64,000 nt of DNA from Chloracidobacterium sp. (GCA_016716365.1 JADJWM010000017.1:310001-374000); one strand, 5' to 3'; counted from the stretch's first letter, positions 9,049-18,518 are shown. Notes: generated by a model not told the origin, from the letters alone. Made by a program: numbers and translations.

Positions 9049-10908
9049 ATGAAGTATATTCCTGTCGGTAAACTGGCTATCTTCCTTTTCTTATTATCGT
9101 TTCTGCCTATGCCACGAGAAGCTCACGGTCGGCCGCTGCCTTCGGAGAGAAAGTCGGCCAGGGCCGCGCAGAAGCAGGCGGCCCAACCCGAGATCGCTTA
9201 TACGGTCTCAATGGAGCGGCCGTGGACGCATCTGCTCGCGGTCGAAATGAAGCTGAAATGGACCGCAGCCCCCCAGCGGGTCGAGCTAAAGATGCCGGTG
9301 TGGACGCCGGGCAGCTATTTGATCCGCGAATACGCGCGCCACGTCCAGGGTTTCGGCGCAAAGGCGGGAGCGAACTCGCTCGCCTGGCGGAAGCTGAACA
9401 AGAACACCTGGGAGATCGACACCAAAGGTGCCCGCGAGGTTACGGTCACCTACAGCGTCTATTCCAACGAACTAACCGTTCGCACGAACGAGCTGAACGA
9501 CGAACACGCGTTCTGGAACAATGCCGCGCTCCTGCTTTTCCCAAAAGGTGGGCTCGGCCTGCCGTCGACAGTTACCGTTCGCCCCTATCAAAACTGGAAG
9601 GTGGCGACCGGGTTGCCGAAGGTCGCCGGAGCGGAAAATGTATTTCGAGCGCCCAATTTCGATATTCTCTACGATTCACCCTTTGAGGTAAGCGACTTTA
9701 ACGAAACGACCTTTGACGTTGCCGGCCGCCCGCATCGGATCGTGATCACAGGCGAGGGGAATTACGACCTCAAGCTGTTGGCAAGGGACATCACGAAGAT
9801 CGCCGAAGAGTGCCGCAAGATCTTTGGCGACATGCCTTTCGACGACTATACGATCATAGTCAACCTCCGCGGCGGAGGCGGCCTCGAGCACCTGAACTCT
9901 ACCGCGCTTCAGTGGAACCGGTTCGGATTCAAACCGCACTCGCGTTACGTCGATTTTCTGAATCTCGTTGCGCACGAATACTTCCATTTATGGAATGTGA
10001 AGAGGATCAGGCCCGATGCACTCGGCCCGTTCGATTACGAGAACGAGAACTATACAAAGCTGCTTTGGGTGGCTGAGGGCATGACCTCCTATTACGAGGG
10101 CATCCTTCTGCGGCGTGCCGGCCTTATCACCGATAGGGCTTTCCTTGACGGCAAAGCGTCGATGATCGGTCAACTGCAGGCGAGGCCGGGGCGGTTCGAA
10201 ACAAGCCTCGAAGACGCGAGTCTTGACGCCTGGATCAAGTATTACCGGCAGGACGCAAACTCCGTCAATAACCAGATCTCTTATTACGATAAGGGCGATC
10301 TTGTCAGCATGCTGCTCGACATAACGATCCGGACCGCCTCCAGCGGACAGCGTTCATTGGATGATGTCCTGCGGCTCCTTTACCGCGAATACGGGATGAA
10401 GGGCCGGAATTTTTCTCCCGCCGACTTTGAGGCGGCGGCGGAACAGGTCGCAGGCCGTCAACTCGATGACTTTTTCGAGAAGTATGTTCGGGGCGTTGCC
10501 GAGCTTGACTATGACGCGATCCTCAACGGGATAGGTTTGAAATTGAACGCGACCGAGCCGAATCGAAACCGGGCATATATCGGGGCGGACATGACGGAAG
10601 ACGGCGGCCGGTTGACCATACGAGCCGTACCTTCGGATACGCCCGCCTACGAGCAGGGCCTGAACGTCGGCGACCAGATCGTTGCGGTGGACGGTTATCG
10701 GGCGAGCCAGGTCTTCCTCCAATCCTATATCGGCGAAAAGAAACCGAACGAACGCGTTAAGTTGACGATCTTCAGGTTCGACCGGCTTCGCGAGGTCGAT
10801 TTTCTACTCGGCAGTAATCTGCGCAAAAGTTACCGGATCGTTCCGGTCGAAAAACCGTCGGAAACGCAGTCCCGCCTGTACAAGGACTACTTGAATGCTG
10901 ACCTTTGA
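9049..10908 (+). CDS. M61-family metallopeptidase with PDZ domain
   Basis: A 619-residue exported zinc peptidase of the M61 (glycyl aminopeptidase) family. The signal peptide spans about residues 1-26 (KLAIFLFLLSFLPMP). The N-terminal beta domain is followed by the gluzincin catalytic region with HEYFH (His309, Glu310, His313) in the context NLVAHEYFHLWNVKRIRP, which is diagnostic for M61. The third zinc ligand is probably the Glu in WVAEGMTSYYEG, about 30 residues downstream. A C-terminal PDZ domain (about residues 520-600) contains PAYEQGLNVGDQIVAVDGY. Probably periplasmic and acting on peptides with small N-terminal residues, as known for the family. It overlaps the next gene by 14 nt, so they are translated together. 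Confidence 0.95.
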   Translation: MKYIPVGKLAIFLFLLSFLPMPREAHGRPLPSERKSARAAQKQAAQPEIAYTVSMERPWTHLLAVEMKLKWTAAPQRVELKMPVWTPGSYLIREYARHVQGFGAKAGANSLAWRKLNKNTWEIDTKGAREVTVTYSVYSNELTVRTNELNDEHAFWNNAALLLFPKGGLGLPSTVTVRPYQNWKVATGLPKVAGAENVFRAPNFDILYDSPFEVSDFNETTFDVAGRPHRIVITGEGNYDLKLLARDITKIAEECRKIFGDMPFDDYTIIVNLRGGGGLEHLNSTALQWNRFGFKPHSRYVDFLNLVAHEYFHLWNVKRIRPDALGPFDYENENYTKLLWVAEGMTSYYEGILLRRAGLITDRAFLDGKASMIGQLQARPGRFETSLEDASLDAWIKYYRQDANSVNNQISYYDKGDLVSMLLDITIRTASSGQRSLDDVLRLLYREYGMKGRNFSPADFEAAAEQVAGRQLDDFFEKYVRGVAELDYDAILNGIGLKLNATEPNRNRAYIGADMTEDGGRLTIRAVPSDTPAYEQGLNVGDQIVAVDGYRASQVFLQSYIGEKKPNERVKLTIFRFDRLREVDFLLGSNLRKSYRIVPVEKPSETQSRLYKDYLNADL

Positions 10909-12256
10909 CCTTAAGAAGCGATTCGGCTTCCGCTATCGAAACAAAGGGATCCGGCCGGCCGCGTTTGCGGTCATTGTGGCGATTTTTGCAGGTTGCGCGC
11001 CCGAGCCCGAGGTGCCCTCGGCCCCTGTGATCACCCGTTTGGCCGAGGTGCCGTCCGTCCGGCTCAACTTTCGCTACGAGGGGGACGTTCCGCCACCTTC
11101 GGACACGCAGGCTGAGAAGAACACCGAACGAAACGCGGCCGTCCAGGACGATTTCGACCGCAACCGCCCGCATGAGCAGCTTGAACGGACCCTCTTATCT
11201 CCGGACGGCAAACGTGTCCTTGCGGTGTATTCCCGGTTGGGCGATCAGCCGGCCGAGTTCCGGCTGGATATGTACTCCGCCGAAGGCCAACTGCTTACGA
11301 TCGTGACCGGCGACTCGATGGCGGTACATTTTCCCGACACCATCCGGTGGTCGCCCGATTCGGCCAATCTGGCTTTTGTGGCGATGACACGCGCAGCGGC
11401 ACAACCACAGGCCATGCAGACACCCGCCGAAGCTCCGCCGGCAACAACTCCGTCTGAAACGGAACCGGCGAATGCCAATGCCGAAACACCCGATCCCGAG
11501 GCGAATGCCGATAGCGGGCTGCCGACGGCCCCGACGCCGGCCCCGGCGGCAAATGTACTGACCTTTCGGACCGAACAGATCTATATCTGTAATTCCGACG
11601 GCGGCGGATTGAGGCCGGTGACACAGAACGAGGGGCTCATCTACTTTTACTATGTTTGGGCGCCTGACAGCTCGATGCTGGCCGCATTGGCCGCCACCAG
11701 CCGGGAATGGCAGTTCCTTGAATTCAAGGCCAACGAGAACAGCGAACAATTCGTTCCGATCGGCCGCCCGAGGGTGATCGAGAAGAACGGCCGCGAACGC
11801 AGGTTGGACGATGGGCTGACGGCGGTCCATCCGGTTTGGTCGCCTGATTCGGCCAAGGTCGCATGCGCTTTCGACAAACAGGTCCGCATTTACGATGCAG
11901 CCGGGGACAGTCCGACCCAGGCGGCGATCCCGCTTCGCAACTACCTTCTTCTTTCATCGCAGGCTTACGACCGCGCCCAACAGGCCGAGCTGAATGCCGC
12001 AAACGAAGCGACTCCCGCCGCCGATCAGACTAATTCAGCGAATGCGAACACGAATCCGGCCGCGCTGACACTTCCGGACGAGGCCAGTCTCGTGTCCTTT
12101 AACCCGATCATCCTTCTGAACTGGCCTTCGGATGACCTCCTTTATTTCCAGACGGCCTACCTGAAGCGAATGAAGAATGAGGCCGATAGCGTGATGAGCT
12201 TTCCGCGATGGCACCGGCTGATCTTGACGCCGCAGGCATCGCTGTTTACCAGGTGA
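10895..12256 (+). CDS. Lipoprotein with PD40-type beta-propeller repeats
   Basis: A 453-residue predicted lipoprotein: hydrophobic N-terminal segment ending VAIFAGC, where the Cys fits a lipobox (residues about 20-35). Several propeller blades are recognisable by the repeated IRWSPDSANLAFV, YVWAPDSSMLAAL and PVWSPDSAKVACA motifs, matching WD40-like PD40 (TolB-type) repeats. Two low-complexity inserts rich in Ala, Asn, Pro and Glu (around residues 165-215 and 365-385, for example ANANAETPDPEANADS) interrupt the propeller. The start overlaps the M61 protease stop by 14 nt and the DinB-like gene follows after 4 nt, indicating one operon. It may act as a scaffold or sensor at the membrane beside the protease; no catalytic residues are visible. 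Confidence 0.8.
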   Translation: MLTFDLKKRFGFRYRNKGIRPAAFAVIVAIFAGCAPEPEVPSAPVITRLAEVPSVRLNFRYEGDVPPPSDTQAEKNTERNAAVQDDFDRNRPHEQLERTLLSPDGKRVLAVYSRLGDQPAEFRLDMYSAEGQLLTIVTGDSMAVHFPDTIRWSPDSANLAFVAMTRAAAQPQAMQTPAEAPPATTPSETEPANANAETPDPEANADSGLPTAPTPAPAANVLTFRTEQIYICNSDGGGLRPVTQNEGLIYFYYVWAPDSSMLAALAATSREWQFLEFKANENSEQFVPIGRPRVIEKNGRERRLDDGLTAVHPVWSPDSAKVACAFDKQVRIYDAAGDSPTQAAIPLRNYLLLSSQAYDRAQQAELNAANEATPAADQTNSANANTNPAALTLPDEASLVSFNPIILLNWPSDDLLYFQTAYLKRMKNEADSVMSFPRWHRLILTPQASLFTR

Positions 12257-12260
12257 AGCT

Positions 12261-12836
12261 ATGAATTACGAAACGATCGCCGATATCTACACGGCGAATG
12301 ACAAGATCAGGGACCGTCTTCTCGCGTTGATCGATTCGCTGGACGAGGAAGAGGCGGCGGTGGTCCCGGACGGCGAGAACTGGTCGGCCGCGATGATCGT
12401 CGAGCATGTGAGCCTGGTCGCCGGCAGCATGGTTCGCATCTGCACGAAACTTCTCGAAGGGTCGAAGGCGGAAGATGCGGTCTGGGACGGCAGCCTGGAC
12501 CTGGCTGAGTTTGCCGGAAGGGCCGCCGCTATCGCCGACGTAAAACTAGTGGCGCCGGATATAGTTCAGCCGAAACAGGGCCTCAGCCTCTCGGAGTCGC
12601 GTGCGGCCCTTGAACAAAACCGCGGCGACTTTCATGGCTTAAGGCCGATGTTCGAAAAATTCGACCCGAACAGGCACAAGTTTCCGCACCCGTTTTTCGG
12701 CCCGCTGACCGCGCTCGAATGGCTTGCACTTGCCGGAGCGCATGAAGCCCGGCATCTGCGCCAGATCAGGAATTTTATCGAGAAACACCAACTTTCGCGG
12801 ACCCCTGCCACTGGGGCTTCCGCATCGAATCCTTGA
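12261..12836 (+). CDS. DinB-like four-helix protein
   Basis: A 191-residue soluble protein of the DinB/YfiT-like fold. Helix content is high, with NWSAAMIVEHVSLV near residue 45 and the C-terminal HEARHLRQIRNFIEKH. The three histidines (one in VEHV, two in HEARH) are placed as in the metal-binding triad of this superfamily, whose members include bacillithiol and mycothiol transferases and many uncharacterised proteins. The start is preceded by AGGTGAAGCT, only 4 nt after the lipoprotein stop. Despite the family name, involvement in DNA damage is not implied. Reaction unknown. Confidence 0.85.
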   Translation: MNYETIADIYTANDKIRDRLLALIDSLDEEEAAVVPDGENWSAAMIVEHVSLVAGSMVRICTKLLEGSKAEDAVWDGSLDLAEFAGRAAAIADVKLVAPDIVQPKQGLSLSESRAALEQNRGDFHGLRPMFEKFDPNRHKFPHPFFGPLTALEWLALAGAHEARHLRQIRNFIEKHQLSRTPATGASASNP

Positions 12837-12903
12837 CCGAATTGTGCTAAGCTGTTCGCTTCAGAGCTATAAGAAATATTGAAGGAACCGCAAAGATTGG
12901 GTT

Positions 12904-14190
12904 ATGGATAAGTTCATCATCAGAGGCGGCCGTGCCCTTTCGGGAAAGGTCGAGATCAGCGGGGCAAAGAATTCCGCACTTCCCTGCCTTGCGGCCACAC
13001 TTCTAACGCCGGAGACGGTTACGCTTCACAACGTCCCGTACGTAAAAGACCTCATCACTCAACGGCGGCTCCTGGAGGATCTAGGTGCGACCGTTCTGAC
13101 GCCGGAACTGGGGACCCATAAGGTCACGGCGCGGAATATCGAAACATTCGAGGCTCCCTACGAGCTTGTCAAGACGATGAGGGCCAGTGTTCTTGCGCTT
13201 GGCCCACTGCTGTCCAGATTCGGGAATGCGAGGGTCAGCCTCCCGGGCGGCTGCGCGATCGGGACCAGGCCGATCGATCTGCATCTACGGGCCTTCGAGA
13301 AACTGGGCGCCGTGGTAGATCTTGAATCCGGCGACGTCGTTGCCCGGGCTCCTAAAGGCCGCCTTGTCGGCGCGCCGATCGAGTTCGACAAGACGACTGT
13401 GACAGGGACCGAGAATGTGATGATGGCGGCAGCGTTGGCCGAGGGACGTACGACCATCCTGAATGCGGCACAGGAGCCCGAGATCGAAGACCTGGCCGAG
13501 CTTTTGAACAGGATGGGGGCTCGGATCAAGGGAGCCGGTACGCTGCAGATCGAGATCGACGGCGTCGAGGGCCTCGGCGGTGCGGAACACACGATCATTC
13601 CCGACCGGATCGAGACCGGCACCTTCGTTGTTGCCGCGGCCATCACCGGCGGGGAAGTCGAGATCAAGCGTTGCCGGCCCGATGATCTTCGGGCCGTGAT
13701 CGAGAAACTTGGCGAGGCGGGGGTCGAGATCGAAGAACTGAACCAGAGCACATTGTCCGTACGGCCTTCAAAGGATGGGCTTCAGGCCGCCGATGTGACG
13801 ACCGAGCCCCACCCTCTGTTCCCGACCGACATGCAGGCCCAGTATATGGCCCTGATGACGCAGGCCAAAGGCGATTCTGTAATAACCGAGACGATCTTCG
13901 AAAATCGCTTTATGCACGCTGCCGAACTGATCAGGATGGGGGCGAATATCACCATTTCAGGTAATCAGGCGACAGTGCACGGCAAGACCCCTCTGACCGG
14001 GGCCCGGCTGCAGGCATCAGACCTCCGGGCTTCTGCATCTCTCGTACTTGCGGCACTTTGTGCCGAGGGAGAGACCTGGATCGACCGCGTTTACCATATA
14101 GATCGGGGTTATGAGACCATTGTTAAGAAATTGCGAGGCTTGGGTGCGGACATCGAAAGGGTTTCCGAGGACCTCGCGTCGGCGGCGTGA
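12904..14190 (+). CDS. murA: UDP-N-acetylglucosamine 1-carboxyvinyltransferase
   Basis: First committed step of peptidoglycan synthesis: transfer of enolpyruvate from phosphoenolpyruvate to UDP-GlcNAc in the cytoplasm. The 428 residues cover the whole family length. The N-terminus MDKFIIRGGRALSGKVEISGAKNSA holds the invariant KNS substrate-binding segment, and the active-site loop PGGCAIGTRP carries the catalytic Cys117, so the enzyme should be of the fosfomycin-sensitive type. Other hallmarks include the TGTENVMMAA and PDRIETGTF segments and the HPLFPTDMQAQ stretch. It follows the DinB-like gene after 67 nt and precedes a HIT protein, neither with an obvious functional link. Confidence 0.97.
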   Translation: MDKFIIRGGRALSGKVEISGAKNSALPCLAATLLTPETVTLHNVPYVKDLITQRRLLEDLGATVLTPELGTHKVTARNIETFEAPYELVKTMRASVLALGPLLSRFGNARVSLPGGCAIGTRPIDLHLRAFEKLGAVVDLESGDVVARAPKGRLVGAPIEFDKTTVTGTENVMMAAALAEGRTTILNAAQEPEIEDLAELLNRMGARIKGAGTLQIEIDGVEGLGGAEHTIIPDRIETGTFVVAAAITGGEVEIKRCRPDDLRAVIEKLGEAGVEIEELNQSTLSVRPSKDGLQAADVTTEPHPLFPTDMQAQYMALMTQAKGDSVITETIFENRFMHAAELIRMGANITISGNQATVHGKTPLTGARLQASDLRASASLVLAALCAEGETWIDRVYHIDRGYETIVKKLRGLGADIERVSEDLASAA

Positions 14191-14254
14191 TCGAAGCGGC
14201 CCATCGGGAACCAACGGCCGCGGAGCAGCGTAAGGAGTGTCTTAAGAGAAAGAA

Positions 14255-14596
14255 ATGGACTGCCTCTTCTGCAAGATAGCTTCAGGTACGATACCTTCCG
14301 ACAAGGTGTTCGAAGACGAAATGTGCATTGCCTTTAATGACATTTCTCCTCAGGCTCCGTTTCATATTCTTGTTGTCCCGCGGGAGCACATTGCCTCGCT
14401 TGACGCTGCCGAGGGCGTCCAAAAAGAACTGATCGGGCATCTGTTGCTCACGGCCGGCGAGATCGCACGGCAAAAAGGATTTGCTCAGGGCGGCTACCGC
14501 GTCGTAATAAACACGAATTCGGATGGCGGCCAGACGGTCTTCCACCTGCATGTTCACTTGATGGGCGGTCGCCAGTTTGTTTTTCCACCGGGATGA
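14255..14596 (+). CDS. HIT-family nucleotide hydrolase (HINT type)
   Basis: A 113-residue cytoplasmic HIT protein, full length. The N-terminal CLFCKIASG segment, the IAFNDISPQAPFHILVVP strand region and the catalytic histidine triad HLHVH (His97, His99, His101) are all intact. Family members hydrolyse purine nucleoside phosphoramidates and related adenylates. The ATG follows AAGAGAAAGAA. Its stop overlaps the start of the TPR lipoprotein gene by 4 nt (ATGA), so the two are translationally coupled. Confidence 0.95.
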   Translation: MDCLFCKIASGTIPSDKVFEDEMCIAFNDISPQAPFHILVVPREHIASLDAAEGVQKELIGHLLLTAGEIARQKGFAQGGYRVVINTNSDGGQTVFHLHVHLMGGRQFVFPPG

Positions 14597-15489
14597 GTTT
14601 CGTTTCAACTCGGCCGATCCGGCCAGCCAGCTTGATCTTTCTATTGATCCTCGCCGTGTTCGTCTCGGCGAGTTGTTCGGGGTTTAGATCGGCCGACGCT
14701 AATGCCGCCAACCTGGGCGAGGGAGGCCCGCTTCCGATCGGCTCCGAATATACTAACGCCGCTGCCGCCCTTGACGACGGCACGCGCCTTTTGGATACCG
14801 GTGAAACCGAGCATGCGATCGATGTTCTTCTTCAAGCCGTGAAACTCGATCCAAACCTTGCCGAAGCATGGTTCAAGCTCGGCATAGCTTATTCACTAGT
14901 CGAAGCAGATGTCGATTCCGCGCAAGGGGCCGAAGAGTCTCCGACACCCGAAACGGGAACGAAAAAGCCTGCCGAAAAGAAAAAGAATTCGGAAAAAGCC
15001 TTTGAAAGCGCCGTTGACGCCTATAAGAAACTGATCGCGGCCAACGCCGAGGATGACAATGCGCATTATTATCTCGGGCTGACGTATAACAAGCTGAACG
15101 AGGACGACGACGCGGCAAGGTCGATCCGCGAGGCGATAAGGCTGAAGCCTGACAATGTCGAATATCAAGTCAGCCTCGGTAATGTCCTTATGAAGCTCGC
15201 CAAGTTTGCCGAGGCCGAACGTGCGTTCAAGAAGGCTATCGAGCTTGAGCCCGGCAACATTGAGGCCGAAGAGCTCCTTGAACGGGCCGAAGCCGGGCGT
15301 AAACGAGTCGAATTCAATCCGCCGCCTAAAGACGACAAGTCGGGTTCGTCGAACTCATCAAACTCGAACGCAAACACGAATACGGCCGCCCCTCCTGAGA
15401 AGCAGCCGACCCCGTCTGCCAATCGTACCGCCAGGCCGTCCAATTCGCAACCGCGAAGCACGCCAAGGCCCGCCCGCTCGCCAAATTAA
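14593..15489 (+). CDS. TPR-repeat lipoprotein
   Basis: A 298-residue protein with an N-terminal hydrophobic segment ending FVSASC, a probable lipobox. At least three TPR units are visible: around residues 60-95 (AIDVLLQAVKLDPNLAEAWF), 135-170 (AEDDNAHYYLGLTYNKLNE) and 175-235 (RLKPDNVEYQVSLGNVLMKL and the next motif). A Lys/Glu-rich insert separates the first two. The tail from about residue 250 is low complexity, rich in Ser, Asn, Pro and Arg. TPRs mediate protein contacts, so this is likely an envelope scaffold. Coupled by a 4-nt overlap to the HIT gene, which looks functionally unrelated. Confidence 0.85.
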   Translation: MSFVSTRPIRPASLIFLLILAVFVSASCSGFRSADANAANLGEGGPLPIGSEYTNAAAALDDGTRLLDTGETEHAIDVLLQAVKLDPNLAEAWFKLGIAYSLVEADVDSAQGAEESPTPETGTKKPAEKKKNSEKAFESAVDAYKKLIAANAEDDNAHYYLGLTYNKLNEDDDAARSIREAIRLKPDNVEYQVSLGNVLMKLAKFAEAERAFKKAIELEPGNIEAEELLERAEAGRKRVEFNPPPKDDKSGSSNSSNSNANTNTAAPPEKQPTPSANRTARPSNSQPRSTPRPARSPN

Positions 15490-15589
15490 TTAGTCGATCA
15501 GTGCTTCTTTATAACACACCTAAGGATATGGGTGTATCAACTTGACATAGATCGGCAAAGTGGCGCAAAGTAAACCAAAGGTCCGATCC

Positions 15590-17680
15590 ATGAAGTACGA
15601 ACTTGACCCATCGCCCGCCCTCGCACTTGAACGAAAAATACGTATGCACGAGGTCCGCGAGGCGATCATTGACCGTCTTGCACGCGATCTTCCGACAAAG
15701 ATCGAGCTGGAACGATTTCTGAACGTAGTCGTCTCGGAGATCGGCCGGATGATCGGCGCCGACCGGTGCGACCTGCTTCAGCTGAACGGCCGTTCCGAGC
15801 TAAAGATCAGCCACGAATGGCGTGCGAACGAGGCCGTGCCCGAAAGCAAGGGGACGGTGATACCGTTCGATGCGGACAAGCTTCTCGAACGCTTTGATGT
15901 CACCGAGCCGATCAGGATAAACGACATCGCGAAGCACAAGGACCCGACGCTCAAATTCTTTGCAAAAGCCCTTGAGACGCGTTCGCTGCTGATCATTCCG
16001 ATAATGCTCAGCGGGAACGTGATAGGCCTGCTCGGGCTTCACGACACCAAGAAACCCCGCGAATGGGAGGACGAGGAGGTCTCGTTCCTGCAGGCCACGG
16101 CCCGTCAGCTGGCGATCGGGTACCAGTACACGAGCATCTTCGTCGCCCAGGAGAAAGAGGCGAAGCGGACTAATGCCCTGCTTGAGATCGCCAACCGGCT
16201 GAACTCACATTCGAACTTCAGCGAGGCGTCCGAGGGAGTGCTTGAACGGGCGATAACGCTTGTCGGGGCCGACTACAGTGCCCTCGGCGTACTTGACCAG
16301 AATGCAAAACGCATCTCGCTAGCATCGTTCAAATCGGCCGAGGGAATCACGCCGGGCCGCGTGTTGAAGCTCGTCGAAAAACACGGCCGCTCGCTGAAGA
16401 CGGACACGTTTCCAGCGATAAACGACCTGCTGCGCGAAGGGCGGACGATCCACCTGAACGATTCGCAGCTTCCTTTTGCACTGAGGCTCGTTTTTAACTC
16501 GACGCTCGGCGGCAAGGCGGCCCTGGTCGCACCGGTACGTGTCGGCGGCCAGGTCTTCGGGCTGCTTGGGTTTGTCTGGGGCAAGGAAAGCGTCTTTGAA
16601 GACCACGACATCGCGCTTGTCGAGGGGATCGCCGACCAGATCGGAACGGCGCTCGAGCGTGACCAACTCTCGGCCGAGGTGATGCGGCTCAAAAGCGAGC
16701 TTCACCAGCGAAGCAGCGAGATCATCGGCCAGGCCCAATCGATTCACCGTGCGATCGAACTTGCGCTGAACGTGGCTGACACGAACACGACCGTTCTCGT
16801 CCAGGGCGAATCGGGCACCGGCAAGGAGCTGCTGGCTAACCTCATCCACTTTAACTCAGGCCGCGAAGACAAGGCTTATATCAAGATCAATTGCGGGGCG
16901 ATCCCCGAAACGCTGCTTGAATCCGAGCTTTTCGGGCACGAAAAAGGGGCCTTTACAGATGCTCGAAATCAGCGGCGAGGCCGGTTTGAAGAAGCCGACG
17001 GCGGCACGCTTTTTTTGGACGAGATCGGCGAGATGTCGCCGCAGGCACAGATCCGCTTGCTTCGCGTGCTGCAGGACGGCGAGTTCACCCGCATCGGGGG
17101 CAGCGAGGTGGTCAAGTCGGATGTTCGTGTGATCGCGGCAACGAACGTGGATCTCGAACAGGCGATCGAGGCCGGCACGTTCCGAAAAGACCTCTACTAT
17201 CGCCTGTCGGTCTTCCCGGTCACCCTTCCGCCGCTGCGCGAACGGGCCGAGGATATTCATCCGCTCGTTTTCCACTTCCTCGAGAGATTCAAGGAAAAGA
17301 CCGGCCGCAATGTGACCGGTATTTCAAAAGAGGCGCTTAGGGCCCTAATAAGCTACGAATGGCCGGGCAACGTGCGGGAGTTGGAGAACGCGATCGAAAG
17401 GGCTGTTATCATCGCGTCGGGCCGCCAGATCGAATTGGACGACCTGCCCGAATCCATCAGCAACGCGGCCGCCGAGGCCGCCTCGCACGTTCGCCAGGAG
17501 AGGGCCCGTGCCGCCGGCGAGGGCCGCTCCATCGGCCTCGAGATCGAACTTCCCGCGACGATGGAAGAGGTCGAACGCCTCGTCATCGACGCTACGCTCG
17601 ATTACACCGAAGGCGACAAATCGCGGGCCGCACGTTTGCTGAGCATCGGTAGGAAAACTTTGTACCGGAAATTGGAGTAA
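15590..17680 (+). CDS. Sigma-54-dependent transcription activator with two GAF domains
   Basis: A 696-residue enhancer-binding protein. Two GAF-type sensory domains (about residues 45-185 and 200-350) precede the AAA+ domain with Walker A GESGTGKE (near 406), GGTLFLDEIGEM as Walker B, and the arginine-containing FRKDLYYRLSVFPV region. The C-terminus is a Fis-type helix-turn-helix ending KSRAARLLSIGRKTLYRKL. The sigma-54 contact loop reads GAFTDA, not GAFTGA (Asp457 in this numbering). I chose the ATG at 15590 because AAAGGT lies 8 nt upstream; a GTG at 15560 would add ten residues. It is convergent with proB. A sigma-54 promoter at 57100 and a weaker one before glutamate dehydrogenase in this window are possible but unproven targets. 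Confidence 0.93.
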   Translation: MKYELDPSPALALERKIRMHEVREAIIDRLARDLPTKIELERFLNVVVSEIGRMIGADRCDLLQLNGRSELKISHEWRANEAVPESKGTVIPFDADKLLERFDVTEPIRINDIAKHKDPTLKFFAKALETRSLLIIPIMLSGNVIGLLGLHDTKKPREWEDEEVSFLQATARQLAIGYQYTSIFVAQEKEAKRTNALLEIANRLNSHSNFSEASEGVLERAITLVGADYSALGVLDQNAKRISLASFKSAEGITPGRVLKLVEKHGRSLKTDTFPAINDLLREGRTIHLNDSQLPFALRLVFNSTLGGKAALVAPVRVGGQVFGLLGFVWGKESVFEDHDIALVEGIADQIGTALERDQLSAEVMRLKSELHQRSSEIIGQAQSIHRAIELALNVADTNTTVLVQGESGTGKELLANLIHFNSGREDKAYIKINCGAIPETLLESELFGHEKGAFTDARNQRRGRFEEADGGTLFLDEIGEMSPQAQIRLLRVLQDGEFTRIGGSEVVKSDVRVIAATNVDLEQAIEAGTFRKDLYYRLSVFPVTLPPLRERAEDIHPLVFHFLERFKEKTGRNVTGISKEALRALISYEWPGNVRELENAIERAVIIASGRQIELDDLPESISNAAAEAASHVRQERARAAGEGRSIGLEIELPATMEEVERLVIDATLDYTEGDKSRAARLLSIGRKTLYRKLE

Positions 17681-17707
17681 GCCGATGACGGCTCAGACTA
17701 TGCAGAA

Positions 17708-18472
17708 CTAGGCGGGCAAGATCCTTGTAAATCCGCCGCCGGTTTCAAAAGCGGCAGTTAAAAAATCATTCCGCCCTCCGCCGACGATCCACGTTTCGAT
17801 CCCTTCTTTTTGACAGAGCATTGCGGCTTCCAGTTTTGAATTCATCCCGCCGGTGCCGAGTTCCGAATCGCGATCCTCGACCAGGCGGCGGGCCTCTTCG
17901 ATGTTCCGCACCTCTGGGATCAGGTTGGCGTCCGTGTGCAGATGCGGATTCTTATCGTAAAGTCCGTCGATGTCGCTGACCAGAACCAGAAGGTCCGCCC
18001 GAACGAGCACGGCGACCAGAGCCGAGAGCCGGTCGTTGTCGCCGAGCACGATCTCTTCGACGGCGGTTGTGTCGTTCTCGTTCACGATCGGGAGGTAAGA
18101 GAATTTAAGCAACTCGCTGATGGTGTTCAGCGTGTTCCGGCACGAAGATTCGTTCTCAAAATCTCGATAGGTCATCAGGCATTGGGCCGTTTGAATGCCG
18201 AGATCGCCGAACACTTCGTTGTACGTCCGCATCAGGAGCGGCTGCCCGATGGCGGCCATCGCCTGCTTCGACGCGATCGGCTTACCGGCATCCTTAATAT
18301 TTATGTACTGCTTTGCGGCGGCTATGGCGCCGGACGAGACGAGCACGATATCGTAGTCATCCCTCAGCTCGAGGATCTGCCGGCCGATGTCCTCGATCTT
18401 CCCGCGAGATATCAGCCGCGTGGCGTTGGTCAGCGTCGAGGTGCCGATCTTTAATACGAGCTTCTTTTTCAT
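17708..18472 (-). CDS. proB: Glutamate 5-kinase, short form lacking PUA
   Basis: Phosphorylates glutamate to glutamyl 5-phosphate, the first step of proline synthesis. The 254 residues form an amino-acid-kinase domain with KIGTSTLTN at the N-terminus, VLVSSGAIAAA, IASKQAMAAIGQ, the substrate motif VNENDTT, the loop GDNDRLSA and the GTGGMNSKLEAA segment. Many ProB proteins continue with a PUA domain of about 100 residues; here the chain stops right after the kinase fold (GGGFTRILPA), so this is the short form. It lies downstream of proA in the same direction, separated by about 100 nt holding a short tandem repeat. Confidence 0.95.
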   Translation of the reverse strand: MKKKLVLKIGTSTLTNATRLISRGKIEDIGRQILELRDDYDIVLVSSGAIAAAKQYINIKDAGKPIASKQAMAAIGQPLLMRTYNEVFGDLGIQTAQCLMTYRDFENESSCRNTLNTISELLKFSYLPIVNENDTTAVEEIVLGDNDRLSALVAVLVRADLLVLVSDIDGLYDKNPHLHTDANLIPEVRNIEEARRLVEDRDSELGTGGMNSKLEAAMLCQKEGIETWIVGGGRNDFLTAAFETGGGFTRILPA

Positions 18473-18486
18473 TACAGGGTTTCAAA

Positions 18487-18518
18487 CGCAAAGTCGCAAA
18501 GCCGAAAAGACGCAAAGA
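18487..18518. repeat. Four tandem octamers between proA and proB
   Basis: Four consecutive 8-nt units CGCAAAGT, CGCAAAGC, CGAAAAGA and CGCAAAGA, immediately upstream of the proB start. The pattern is clear but short. It may be a member of a dispersed intergenic repeat family; genome-wide copy number cannot be judged here. Confidence 0.6.

Noticed and set aside
15542..15547. Perfect TTGACA upstream of the sigma-54 activator
   Set aside because: No acceptable -10 sequence at 16-18 nt downstream (GCAAAG at 17).
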